A stretch of 64,000 nt of DNA from Thereva unica (lineage: Eukaryota > Arthropoda > Insecta > Diptera > Therevidae): positions 199,999,112 to 200,063,111 of the forward strand of contig OX465281.1 of assembly GCA_949987705.1 (NCBI GenBank), read 5' to 3'. The stretch's first letter is position 1. Each line of letters begins with the position of its first letter. The position numbers and the translations under genes are program-made. A model generated the notes under the pieces. The model did not search any database. It was given only the letters and a program-made list of their open reading frames with translations, and had not been told where the DNA came from. Shown one piece after another: positions 54,028 through 63,348 of this stretch.

Positions 54028-55319
54028 GTTTCAACACACTAAAACGAGGACTTTGCCAAGCACCAATACTCACATACCCGAAGCCAGGCGAAAGATTCAT
54101 ATTGGACACAGACGCGAGTAATGTCGGGATTGGCGCAGTGCTATCACAAAACTTCGACGGACAGGAAAAGGTCATAGCTTATTACAGTAGAGCGCTGTCA
54201 AAATCGGAGCGGAATTACTGTGTCACAAGACGGGAACTATTGGCAATCGTGGACTCAACTAAACACTTCCACAAGTATCTCTATGGGCAAAACTTCATCC
54301 TTCGAACGGATCATGCAGCATTAAAATGGCTGATGCAATTCAAAAACCCTGAAGGACAAGTGGCAAGATGGATAGAGAGACTTCAGTCCTACGACTTCAA
54401 TATAGACCACAGAAAGGGAAGAAACCATGGAAATGCAGATGCACTCTCGCGGCGACCATGCGTACCAGACTGCAAACATTGTGGACGTATCGAGGAAAAG
54501 TGTCAAAGGACAACAGTCGAGCCAACGACAGGATGGGATGACCAGGGACTCCGAGACGCCCAACGTGACGACCCGGATATTTCTTCAATTCTGACATGGA
54601 AGGAATATGAGGAAAAGCCTGAATGGAAGGACATTGCTGAGAGGAGCGAGACCCTGAAGAGCTATTGGGCCCAATGGGATTCGTTGTACATTGAGCGAGG
54701 AGTATTAAAGCGCAAATGGGAAACCGCTGACGGTACCTCTCATCGAATGCAGGTATTAGTCCCCCGCGTTAGAATAAGGGATATTCTCGAGGAGTGTCAT
54801 AACGGCGCATCAGGAGGACATCTGGGAGTCAATAAAACTTTGGCAAAAATAAGAGAGAGATTCTATTGGCTTCACATGCGAGACGATGTTGCAGACTGGT
54901 GCCGTAGATGCACAACTTGTGCCAGCAGTAAGGGCCCTCGGGTAAGAACAAAAGGAAAAATGCAGCAGTACAACGTGGGAGCCCCATTTGAAAGAATCGC
55001 AATCGATGTGGCGGGACCTTTTCCGGTGTCAGACCGAAAAAATCGATACATTTTGGTGGTCATGGACTACTTCAGTAAGTGGCCCGAAGCATATGCCATT
55101 CCAAATCAGGAAGCAATCACTGTTGCAGAGGAATTAGTGAACAATTGGATCTGCAGATTTGGTGTTCCTCATGAGCTTCACTCTGACCAAGGGAGAAACT
55201 TTGAATCTCAAGTTTTTCAAGAAGTATGTAAGATACTTGGAGTGAAGAAGACCCAGAATGGTAGGAATGGTAGAGCGATTCAACAGGACAATGCTAGAAC
55301 ACCTAAGGAAAGTTGTTAG
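54028..55319 (+). pseudogene. Gypsy pol: RNase H and integrase up to a frameshift
   Basis: Resumes FNTLKRGLCQAPILTYPKPG after the non-LTR insert. RNase H: ILDTDASNVGIGAVLSQ, RRELLAIV, TDHAALKW, GRNHGNADALSRR, with all acidic residues present. Integrase: zinc domain CHNGASGGHLGVNKTL and WCRRCTTCAS; catalytic core IAIDVAGPF (first Asp) and ELHSDQGRNF (second Asp). At about 55250 the residues normally found before the catalytic Glu are missing and the frame shifts, so this frame runs into noise and stops at 55319. The alternate frame carries on from 55258. Confidence 0.92.
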
Positions 55320-55813
55320 CGAGCACCAGCGTGACTGGGACAGTTATATCCCTATATTTCTAATGGCATATCGGACAGCGGTTCATAATTCCACAGGACA
55401 AACCCCTTGTAGTGTGATTTTTGGAAGACAAATCCGGCTGCCAAGCGACTTGAAATTTGGGACACCTGTTGAAAGCAACGAGTCTACTGGCGGTTATACA
55501 GGTGAACTTCGTGATCGACTCGCAGATATCCATCAACTTGCAAGGAAGAATCTTAAGATAGCCAGTGACAGGATGAAAACTAGGTACGACCTCCGAGCAA
55601 ACTGTAGCGGATACCAGGAAGGTGACCTCGTTTGGCTGTTCAATCCTCGACGACGAAAGGGCAAGTCTCCGAAACTTCAGCGCCAGTGGGAGGGGCCCTA
55701 TAAAATCCTAACACGGATCAACGACGTTGTCTACAGGATTCAACAAGGGCCCAAAGCCAAGAAGAAGATTGTGCACATAGACAGGCTGTGCCCATATCAT
55801 CAGCCGAATCCAG
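55258..55813 (+). pseudogene. Gypsy integrase C-terminus in shifted frame
   Basis: Reads GMVERFNRTMLEHLRKVVSE (the Glu of VERFNRT is the third catalytic residue), then DSYIPIFLMAYRTAVHNSTG, TPCSVIFGRQIRLPSDLKFG, and the GPY/F-type end module GDLVWLFNPRRRKGKSPKLQ, WEGPYKILTRINDVVYRIQ and HIDRLCPYHQPNP. The end of the protein is replaced by an RTE-like insertion; the original last residues (NPEWTTVRDEQS) follow it at 56034-56073. Confidence 0.9.
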
Positions 55814-56031
55814 CAGCGATCGGCACCGAAGAAAACCTGGTTGAAGAATATCGAGGGTGACTTAAAGAATCAACGATTATCAGTTACCGAGGCTCGAGAC
55901 ACCGCCAAAAACCGAGAAGAATGGAAGCGAATCGTGAATAGAGTTCGGGACCCAGCGGCACCGACAGCAGCGTATCCGTTGCGGGGACGTCCCGCTCGGA
56001 CCGCCAGCTAACGGATCAAAGAAGAAGAAGA
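55814..56031 (+). mobile_element. RTE-like 3' tail insertion with 12-bp duplication
   Basis: A 218-bp insert whose body matches 20.22-20.43 kb (AAAGAATCAACGATTATCAG, GAATCGTGAATAGAGTTCG, CGGACCGCCAGCTAACGG) and ends in GAA repeats. AGCCGAATCCAG is duplicated at 55802-55813 and 56032-56043. It is a 5'-truncated retrotransposition product. Confidence 0.9.
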
Positions 56032-56073
56032 AGCCGAATCCAGAATGGACAACTGTTCGGGACGAACAGTCCT

Positions 56074-56086
56074 AAGAAGGGGGCAA
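56074..56086 (+). other. Polypurine tract
   Basis: AAGAAGGGGGCAA directly before the 3' LTR, the usual plus-strand primer of LTR elements. Confidence 0.75.
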
Positions 56087-56566
56087 TGTGATGATTATGC
56101 GCCATCTGTTTGTCGAGAGGATGAATCAACGATTTTCGGTTGTTGTCTGAACTAAGAATTTATGTACTAAACTAACGAGCGATAAGCGAAGACAACTTCA
56201 AGCTGGTTGAAACTTAAGGAAATAAAAGAACATACCACAAGGAACCAGAAAACGAAGGTTCCAGAAAGTAGACAAAGGTGGAGCTGCCTATATAAAAGCG
56301 CCTGGCAGCCGCTATCGAGTCAGTTTTGATTATAAAGGCGATACAAGTGTTTTAAAGTGAGAACAGTGAAAAGTAGTGAAATAAAAAGCGATAATTAGAA
56401 TTGAATAGTGCGAAATATTAAATTTGCTAGTGATTATAGTGAACTGGAAGAATTGTGTTTATTTTTAAATTGTGTTTGGTTTGTAATAAATAAGTTTTGT
56501 TTGGATAATTAAAAAGTGTATTCCTTAATTAATCCTACGAATCCGTTAAGCCGTAAAAACGTAACA
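56087..56566 (+). repeat. 3' LTR (480 bp)
   Basis: Begins TGTGATGATTATG and ends GTAACA, giving standard TG...CA ends. Two differences from the 5' LTR. Followed by ATAC, the target duplication. Confidence 0.96.
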
Positions 56567-56671
56567 ATACTATCAATTATGAACAAAATAAGTTTACAAA
56601 TAAAATTCTTTACGCACAACGAACCGAGTTCAGTTTGAAGAAATGGTTCGAATGATGAAAACGCATCCGGA

Positions 56672-57365
56672 TATATCTGTGAGAGGAAAGCAGTTGGTGT
56701 TTTTATTGTAAACTACACAGGTCCGAGGGTCGCCGTCCACATCACTGCATGCAATGCTGTAGCCGGCTGCCCGCAAGCCCTGTATAGCACCGTTACTTAC
56801 CCATGGCTTCTGTACAAGAGCCACGTCAATAGGCACTGTACCACCCGCACCCTGGGGTTGTTCCTGCTGCTGTGAACCAGCAGGAGGCTCCTTTGTTGAG
56901 CCAATCTCCTTGACTCTAATTCGGCCGAAGCCGTAGAATAGGGACATGCCCTGCTCTTTAAGCTGCATGAGCGACCTCTCGTCAATGCTAAGGGCAAGAG
57001 TTTGACTATTCTGGTCCACCTTCCTACCCATATCTTGCCAAGAGGTCACCTCAATTGGCTGGTTCTGAATTTCCAGCCTGCAGAGCACATGTTCCGGCTC
57101 CCTAACATCGTTAAGAGCCCAGAATGCGATCCGCTTGCATTTGGGAAGGTCCTTTTTCTCGTATACATTGAGGGGTTGACCCCTTCCCACACTTGCAGCC
57201 TGGTGACAGCATTTGTCAGCTATTGGCTGGTGGGTTCGTTGGCGCAGGTGACCTTAATGAGACCCCCTGCCGCCTTTACACCTAAAAACTGAGGCGGACA
57301 ATCGCCTTTACGACTTTTGTCCACTTCAGGCAGGATGACATCGCAGATAGAGGAGGATTGCTCCT
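56672..57365 (-). pseudogene. LOA-type fragment with ORF1 fused to endonuclease
   Basis: A copy of the ORF1/ORF2 junction region of the element at 34-38.6 kb. The frame from 57190 reads KKDLPKCKRIAFWALNDVRE, LALSIDERSLMQLKEQGMSL, FYGFGRIRVKEIGSTKEPP and GAGGTVP, then directly IDVALVQKPWVSNGAIQGLR and VDGDPRTCVVYNKNTNCFPL. The ORF1 stop and the first ~45 endonuclease codons are deleted, joining the two proteins in frame. Upstream of 57190 the ORF1 frame is broken by an extra base (GAGGGGTTGACC against GAGGTTGGCC). The fragment ends near 56672. Confidence 0.82.
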
Positions 57366-58430
57366 CCGTCCAAAAAGGCTATAAGGCAAACTATGGATGA
57401 ATGACCTCTCACAAGAAAATAAGAGCTATCATTTAAAAATGGAGTAAGCTTGGTTTTGAAAAAATAAATTAAAACAGTAATGCTTAGAAATTAAGTTAAA
57501 AATCAGAATTACATGTAAGGAGTAATTTTAGGAATTTTTAGTCATTACTCATGAAGGCTGATTAATTCTGTGACTAATAGCCACGAAGGCAGTATTTTTT
57601 GTGATATTTCTTACGAAGAAAACTGACTGGCAACAAACACAGAAAAAACTCAACAAAATAATTTGGGAAGGGATGCGCGCATGCCGAATGAATTAAGTTA
57701 ATTTTTCTTTATATGTGTTCAGCAGAGCTTTTAAATACATGTAAAACTCCTGCTCAACCAAGTCAGTTTATCCATCGTAATAAGCATAATTTTACTATAA
57801 TTATGCTAAATATTTCTCATCCCTAAATTTAAAATAAATTAAAATAATTGCTGGAAACATTAAGATATGAGCACTTTCATTCATAAATTGAGAGATCTCC
57901 GCAGCCGCAAGCAACACAACCTCCCCAGAAGCGCGCTTGAGACTGGCGGAAAATGTCAACAATCTATTATTCAAAGTGATAAAAACACAAATTTCGTATT
58001 TTTTAGTAGAAATTACTACAAATTATTTCTGCAGCATATGTGTAAAATATAATAACCTTAAAATAAAAAAAATATATAAAAACGGGTGTTTTTCAGTCAT
58101 AATTTGTAAATTTTTTAAATAATCATTAAAGTCCCAGAAAAATACACCACCCTTTAGCAATACGCAGTCGCGACTGATTACATGGCAGCAAGTGATTTGA
58201 TAGGAGGAGTTAAATGAAGCTTTTGTCTGAGCTTTTATACATTTTTTAGAGCTTAGCTGGGGAACATGCGCGGGACATACAAGGTAGGCTCGCAAGGGAA
58301 AGCTCTGTTTCCATCTTGAAAAGCTTCTACCATTTTTATATGGCAAAAGATCTGAGTGACGTCACGAGAAAGCTTTTTCCTTTGGAAACTAAGATCTGAG
58401 TGACGTCACGAGGCCCTTATGAGCTTACCT
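57366..58430. other. Unassigned DNA; one short direct repeat
   Basis: No coding content recognised. The 21-bp word containing AGATCTGAGTGACGTCACGA occurs twice, near 58350 and 58391; TGACGTCA is a CRE-like palindrome but its role here is unknown. Confidence 0.4.
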
Positions 58431-58434
58431 TGTA

Positions 58435-60785
58435 ATTATTGTACCACGGCTCGTGGTTATGTTATAGTTAACCACGGACTTTTTGAACGACAAAAGTTTA
58501 CCATAGTTAACCATGTAAGGTAACCATAGTAAGGTTTTTGAACGCGCTCTTGGACTGTGAGTGCTTGGTACCTCCGTAGATCGTTGGCGTTGGCTTCTAA
58601 ACCGTTCTAATGTGAAGTCCGGTATAACTTGCTTTGCCCAAGCAATGTCATCCTGGACTTTGATGTAGTCCTCCTTCGACACTTGGTCTTCCCTGATCGA
58701 GTTGGTGGCGAAGGGGCGAAGGATTCTCCTGGCCCCGCGGACTTCTTGGTGACCTGCTTTTGCCGGGTTCGGTCTTTTCAGGTACTTAGCTCTTCCGCAC
58801 ATCATTCGCTCCCCTGATCCCACCGTAACGAACGTGTCCGTAGGTGTGCGCTTGTCAGCGAAGTAGCCGCAAGGAGGAGCATGGTTTGCTAGTGGTCGCT
58901 TGGGGGTCTTTTTTTGAGGGATGGACCTTGATTAATTGTTGCTAGTTACTTAATAATTAAATCTCCAAAACCATCAACGTGCACATACGAATAGCTCTGA
59001 TTTATGTTTGCGAAAATTGTCCCAGATTACCATCAATTTATATTTCTGCAAATTTGCATTTACAAGCACCCTGTACATGTTCAGCTTCTGTTTCGTAATA
59101 TTTTTTGCGCTATTCCAACTATCAGGAATTTAGCCACTTCCACGTTTGTCATTTAAAAAAAAACTTGTTCATAGGTCGATCTCACGATAAAAACAAAACA
59201 ATTCAAAAACCAAAATTTTGATAATTCTCTTTCTAGCATGTTAGCATCATGCGACAGATTTGAAATATACATAGGTCTCTAATTAATGGTTCGAAATTGC
59301 TGAAAGTGTGTGTTGTGGGTGGGGCCGGCTTGGCTAGGGCTCCGTAAAAAGTGCCTCAACGCGAAAATGATGACAACTATGCGATGCGAAGCGAGGAATT
59401 TTTTACCGCCATTTAAAAAAAACTGACTGCGAGTATTTTGACATCAAACCGGGTAAACAACTAGAATTTCCATAAATAGCAAAGCTGAATATTTTCTTCT
59501 TGCCTTCAGACTCTATCCATAGAGCACAAAAATGTCGAAAAGTCGTTATTAAGTGAAAGTGAATCCGTATCCAAAAAAAAATCGAAATTTTCACTCTCGC
59601 TTTCGAATCTTTTTATTTATTCATTCCCAAAAAAATCTCTTGAAAATTAATACGTTGAAAAGGCAAATCCACGGAATTTCCATAAAATATGAATAATCTC
59701 TTCCGAATTTCACGCCAATCAATAAGAATTCCACGACAATTTATCAAGTAAAGTCAATTGTCAATCGAAAATGCGGCGATCGAGCAGCCGCCATAGCAGA
59801 CGGTTGTCATATATCTCTGACGGAAGTACTGAACTTATTGATCAATTCCCACTTTATGTTAATTTAGATATTTTCAATAAAAAAGAAATTTCTTCTAGAC
59901 ACATCTATTTGTCTTCTTAAATACGAGTTCTTCTAGATCCAACAAATCACAAATAAATGCCGCAATTTACGTAAATGAAGACGAATTTCGCGATGAACTT
60001 TTACAAAACACTAAATCCAACTTATTATTAAAATTATGAGATAATTTAATTAAATCCCAGGTCAAATCGATCTGTATTAATTAAATTCCTAGTGTGGCAA
60101 TTATTGAATTAAAAACTTTTTCCTTAATTAAAAAAAATATTCAAAATCCTGTTATACTGGAATTGTAAGAAATTTGAATTTTTATTCAAAAATGCGCCAT
60201 CTGTGAGCTTTTAATCTAAGCTTCTAAGCTGGCACCGCGATTTCAAGCTGGTGAGTGTCTGTGATATCTTTATGTCGACAGGGCTGAGTAAAAAACTTAT
60301 ATGCGCGTTTAGATTGGTAGAAAATAGCTGCGATGTTGTGCGATTGTTTTTACTTGTGATTAGATTACCAATGGGATAAGATTTTTGACAATTAGGAGTA
60401 AAATATATCCTCAAAGAAATTATTTCTTATTTAAATGGTGGATGTTAGTAGCCACCTTTTATTCAATAACACCTATAAACGAATTTCTTTATTCTGTATT
60501 TTTTTAGAAAAATCTTTTCAAACCCATAAGCTGGGAGTTTACGCCCAGCGCTTTTTTACATTTAAATAAGTGGCTGCAGTAATAAAGACTGTACATTCAA
60601 AATTATTTTTACTTTTTGTTTCAGTTTAAAATAAAAGTGTATTATTAATTTTTTTTAATTATTTATTTTATTTTTTGCAATTTTCTTTACCACGTAGTTA
60701 ACCACGGTACGTTCAAAAACCTTCATGGTTAAACATAAACTTTCGTGGTTAAGTGAAGTGATGTAGCATAACCACAGCTTACCTC
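58435..60785. repeat. Region bounded by inverted AACCACG-rich repeats
   Basis: 58440-58545 (CGTGGTTATGTTATAGTTAA, CCACGGACTTTTTGAACG, AAGTTTACCATAGTTAACC, AAGGTTTTTGAACG) and 60690-60785 (AGTTAACCACGGTACGTTC, AAAAACCTTCATGGTTAAAC, AGCATAACCACAGC) are inverted relatives. They could be ends of a ~2.3-kb element or two separate MITE copies in opposite orientation. Most of the interior is unassigned AT-rich DNA. Confidence 0.55.
58560..58823 (-). pseudogene. Retroelement ORF1-like fragment (uncertain)
   Basis: Part of a minus frame reads AKYLKRPNPAKAGHQEVRGA, RRILRPFATNSIREDQVSKE, DYIKVQDDIAWAKQVIPDFT and LERFRSQRQRSTE. The charged, helical style and wording resemble N-terminal parts of retroelement ORF1/gag proteins in flies, but I cannot name the family. 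The frame then runs into the left inverted repeat. Surrounding sequence gives no start codon context worth choosing. Confidence 0.4.
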
Positions 60786-61770
60786 GTGATACTCACGCCG
60801 TGGGTTCGGAAATTGCAAAAATCGGCGGCCATCTTGGAACCGCTTTCTTGATTTTTTTACAAAATGGTGAGATTGCATTTAGCACTTATACAGGTTAAAC
60901 CCGAGTTCAACTAAATGTAGACGGGAGCCGAGTCGAGTTGCGCTCGACTCAACTCTGCTACCTGGAGTGAGTTGAAATTATGCATACAGACGAGAATTCT
61001 GTAGTTGTTGAGTTTAGTTCACAGTAGCATCTCTGTGTTTTGTTTTGTGATTTTTTTGTAACGTGTGGTTCATGTATACATACTAATTATCACGCGAACT
61101 ACGAATGTGTACAAAATTTTAAGTTGATTGGTTATATTTTTTACTTTTTAGTCTATTTATTATAAGTCTTACGCAATTGTTGCTGGCCGCCATTTTGAAT
61201 TCGGAATGACGCCACACTTGTCATATCCTTGCATTTGATATCCGAGTTCGAAGGTTGCGGAGCACAATTTCAAAAATCGGCCGCCATTTCGGAACCGCCA
61301 TCTGGATTTTACAAAGATGAAGATGAATGGTCAGATTGATTTGTCATACTAACTAAAGTTGTATGCAAAATTTCAACTCAATTGGAAACAGGGAAGTGGG
61401 TTAAATAATTTTCCAAGTTTTTATTACATAATTACAAGTGAAGCTAATAAAAGCGTATTAAAAACGCATGCAGAACGTGCGATCGAAATTTTCGCTTACG
61501 ATTTCGGATTTCGGAAAGCAGTATATAAAGAACAAATCTGCAATAACAGAATGTGGATTCTTCAAAAAATTTAGAGTATGTTACAACTTTTTTAAGATTC
61601 GACGATTAAAAATTATGTACTACGTAGACACCTAGCCCAACAAAAAAGAGAAAAAATGCCAAAAAATAATCAATTGCAAATTTGGCAACTATTGTGCAAC
61701 CCAAACACGCAAATATTGTTTCCATATACATACTGGCTGCAATAAAAACTCTACATTCAAAATTATAAAC
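60786..61770. other. Unassigned DNA with AAATCGGC(G)GCCAT motifs
   Basis: AAAAATCGGCGGCCATCTTGG (60820) and a similar AAAAATCGGCCGCCATTTCGG (61272) recur and relate to motifs near 13.3-13.8 kb. 60900-61025 holds an imperfect inverted GAGTTCAACTAAA/TTGAGTTTAGTTCA pair, perhaps a small MITE. Confidence 0.4.
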
Positions 61771-61835
61771 CTTCAAGAGTTAACCCTTCTAGCACAGAAG
61801 GCGCACTTTTCAGCTAAGCATGAAAATCTATATAA

Positions 61836-62031
<196 letters not shown>

Positions 62032-63124
62032 ACAGGGTGTCCCACATAAACTTACAAAGCGGCCGGCTGTGGATAGGTCTTGGATAGACGAACAAAAAAT
62101 CGTATGGGTGGGGGGGGGGAATCGTAACGGTTTACCCACTAGGGCGTTTTGAAGTTTTTTTGCTAAAGTTTTACATATCACCCTGTATTTTTGTAACCGT
62201 ATAACCTATTTTCATGGTTATGGTACAAGTGTACGCAGAATTAAAGTTTTACATATCACCCTGTATTTTTGTAACCGTATAACCTATTTTCATGGTTATG
62301 GTACAAGTGTACGCAGAATTCCTCCACCTATCTACAACGGTAAAAAAAATGGTCCTATCTTACCAACTTTTGGAGTTATGAATCCCCAAAGTCAAAATTT
62401 TGTTATTTTTTCACTAAAATTTCAACTAACACCACCTTTTTCTCCAAAAAATACGTGATAAACCAATATTTTTTTTTAAAAAAATTGGAAAGTTTGGACA
62501 AATTCCTATGAATAATGTATAATAACTTTTACGCTAGGGCCTTTACTTTGGAAGTTGTAAGCAATTTTAATGTTAAAATTTGCCTAATTTAGTGCTTATT
62601 TGGTACTTTTCGACAAAGCTCAGATGGAAAAGTACTAAAGAGGGACGAAACACAGCCAATTTCAACATTAAAAATGCTTATAACTTCAAAACTGGAGGCC
62701 GTAGCGTATAAGTTGTATTACATTATTCATAGGAAATTGTCCAAGCTTTCCAATTTTTTTAAAAAAAGTATTGGTTTATCACGTATTTTTTGGAGAAAAA
62801 GGTGGTTTTAGTTGAAATTTTAGTGAAAAAATAACAAAATTTTGACTTTGGCGATTCATAAATCCAAAAGTTGGTAAGATAGGACCATTTTTTTTACCGT
62901 TGTAGATAGGTGGAGGAATTCTGCGTACACTTGTACCATAACCATGAAAATAGGTTATACGGTTACAAAAATACAGGGTGATATGTAAAACTTTAGCAAA
63001 AAAACTTCAAAACGCCCTAGTGGGTAAACCGTTACGATTTCCCCCCCCCCACCCATACGATTTTTTGTTCGTCTATCCAAGACCTATCCACAGCCGGCCG
63101 CTTTGTAAGTTTATGTTGGACACC

Positions 63125-63128
<4 letters not shown>
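62032..63128. mobile_element. Foldback element, ACAGGGTGTCC ends, ~500-bp arms
   Basis: Left end ACAGGGTGTCCCACATAAAC, right end GTTTATGTTGGACACCCTGT-like (63109-63128, read on plus as TTTATGTTGGACACCCTGT). The arms are inverted copies for about 500 bp around a core near 62600. The left arm carries a 78-bp tandem duplication (from 62165 and from 62243) that the right arm lacks. Non-coding. A decayed relative lies at 26.3-27.6 kb. Confidence 0.9.
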
Positions 63129-63211
<83 letters not shown>

Positions 63212-63212
63212 T
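63129..63212. repeat. (TA)n microsatellite
   Basis: About 84 bp of TA repeats with one G interruption, between the foldback and the 3' end of the family D non-LTR element. Confidence 0.95.
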
Positions 63213-63348
63213 AGAGTTTCCCTTCTAACGCAGAAGGCGCACTTCCCAGCAGGGCTGAGAAATATTTACCACTGCCGTGGCGCAGCTGAGACATGCAAAC
63301 ATAAAAGATTAAGTACCAATAAAAATTGCATGCAAAACACATGAACAG

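Larger units (their letters stand above)
43705..56566 (+). mobile_element. Gypsy-type LTR retrotransposon (Mdg3-like) with three nested insertions
   Basis: Full-length outer element: 5' LTR, primer site, gag, pol in the -1 frame (protease, RT, RNase H, integrase), polypurine tract, 3' LTR, and no env. The 4-bp ATAC flanks it at 43701-43704 and 56567-56570. Removing the inserts at 44289-47401, 50681-54024 and 55814-56031, with one copy of each duplication, leaves about 6.2 kb, normal for an env-less insect Gypsy element. The tRNA-Leu-type primer site and lack of env fit the Mdg3 lineage. It cannot move by itself: gag stop, frameshifted integrase and disrupted pol. Confidence 0.95.

Noticed and set aside
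50700..54040. GTTTCAACAC at both ends of the non-LTR insert, apparently a 10-bp duplication
   Set aside because: The upstream copy lies inside non-LTR coding sequence (KGFNTCMLN), about 50 bp inside the true boundary. The pol frame is restored by joining at AAAG, so the match is chance.
58340..58420. Two TGACGTCA palindromes as a regulatory element
   Set aside because: They are part of a short direct duplication with no gene nearby; function cannot be supported.
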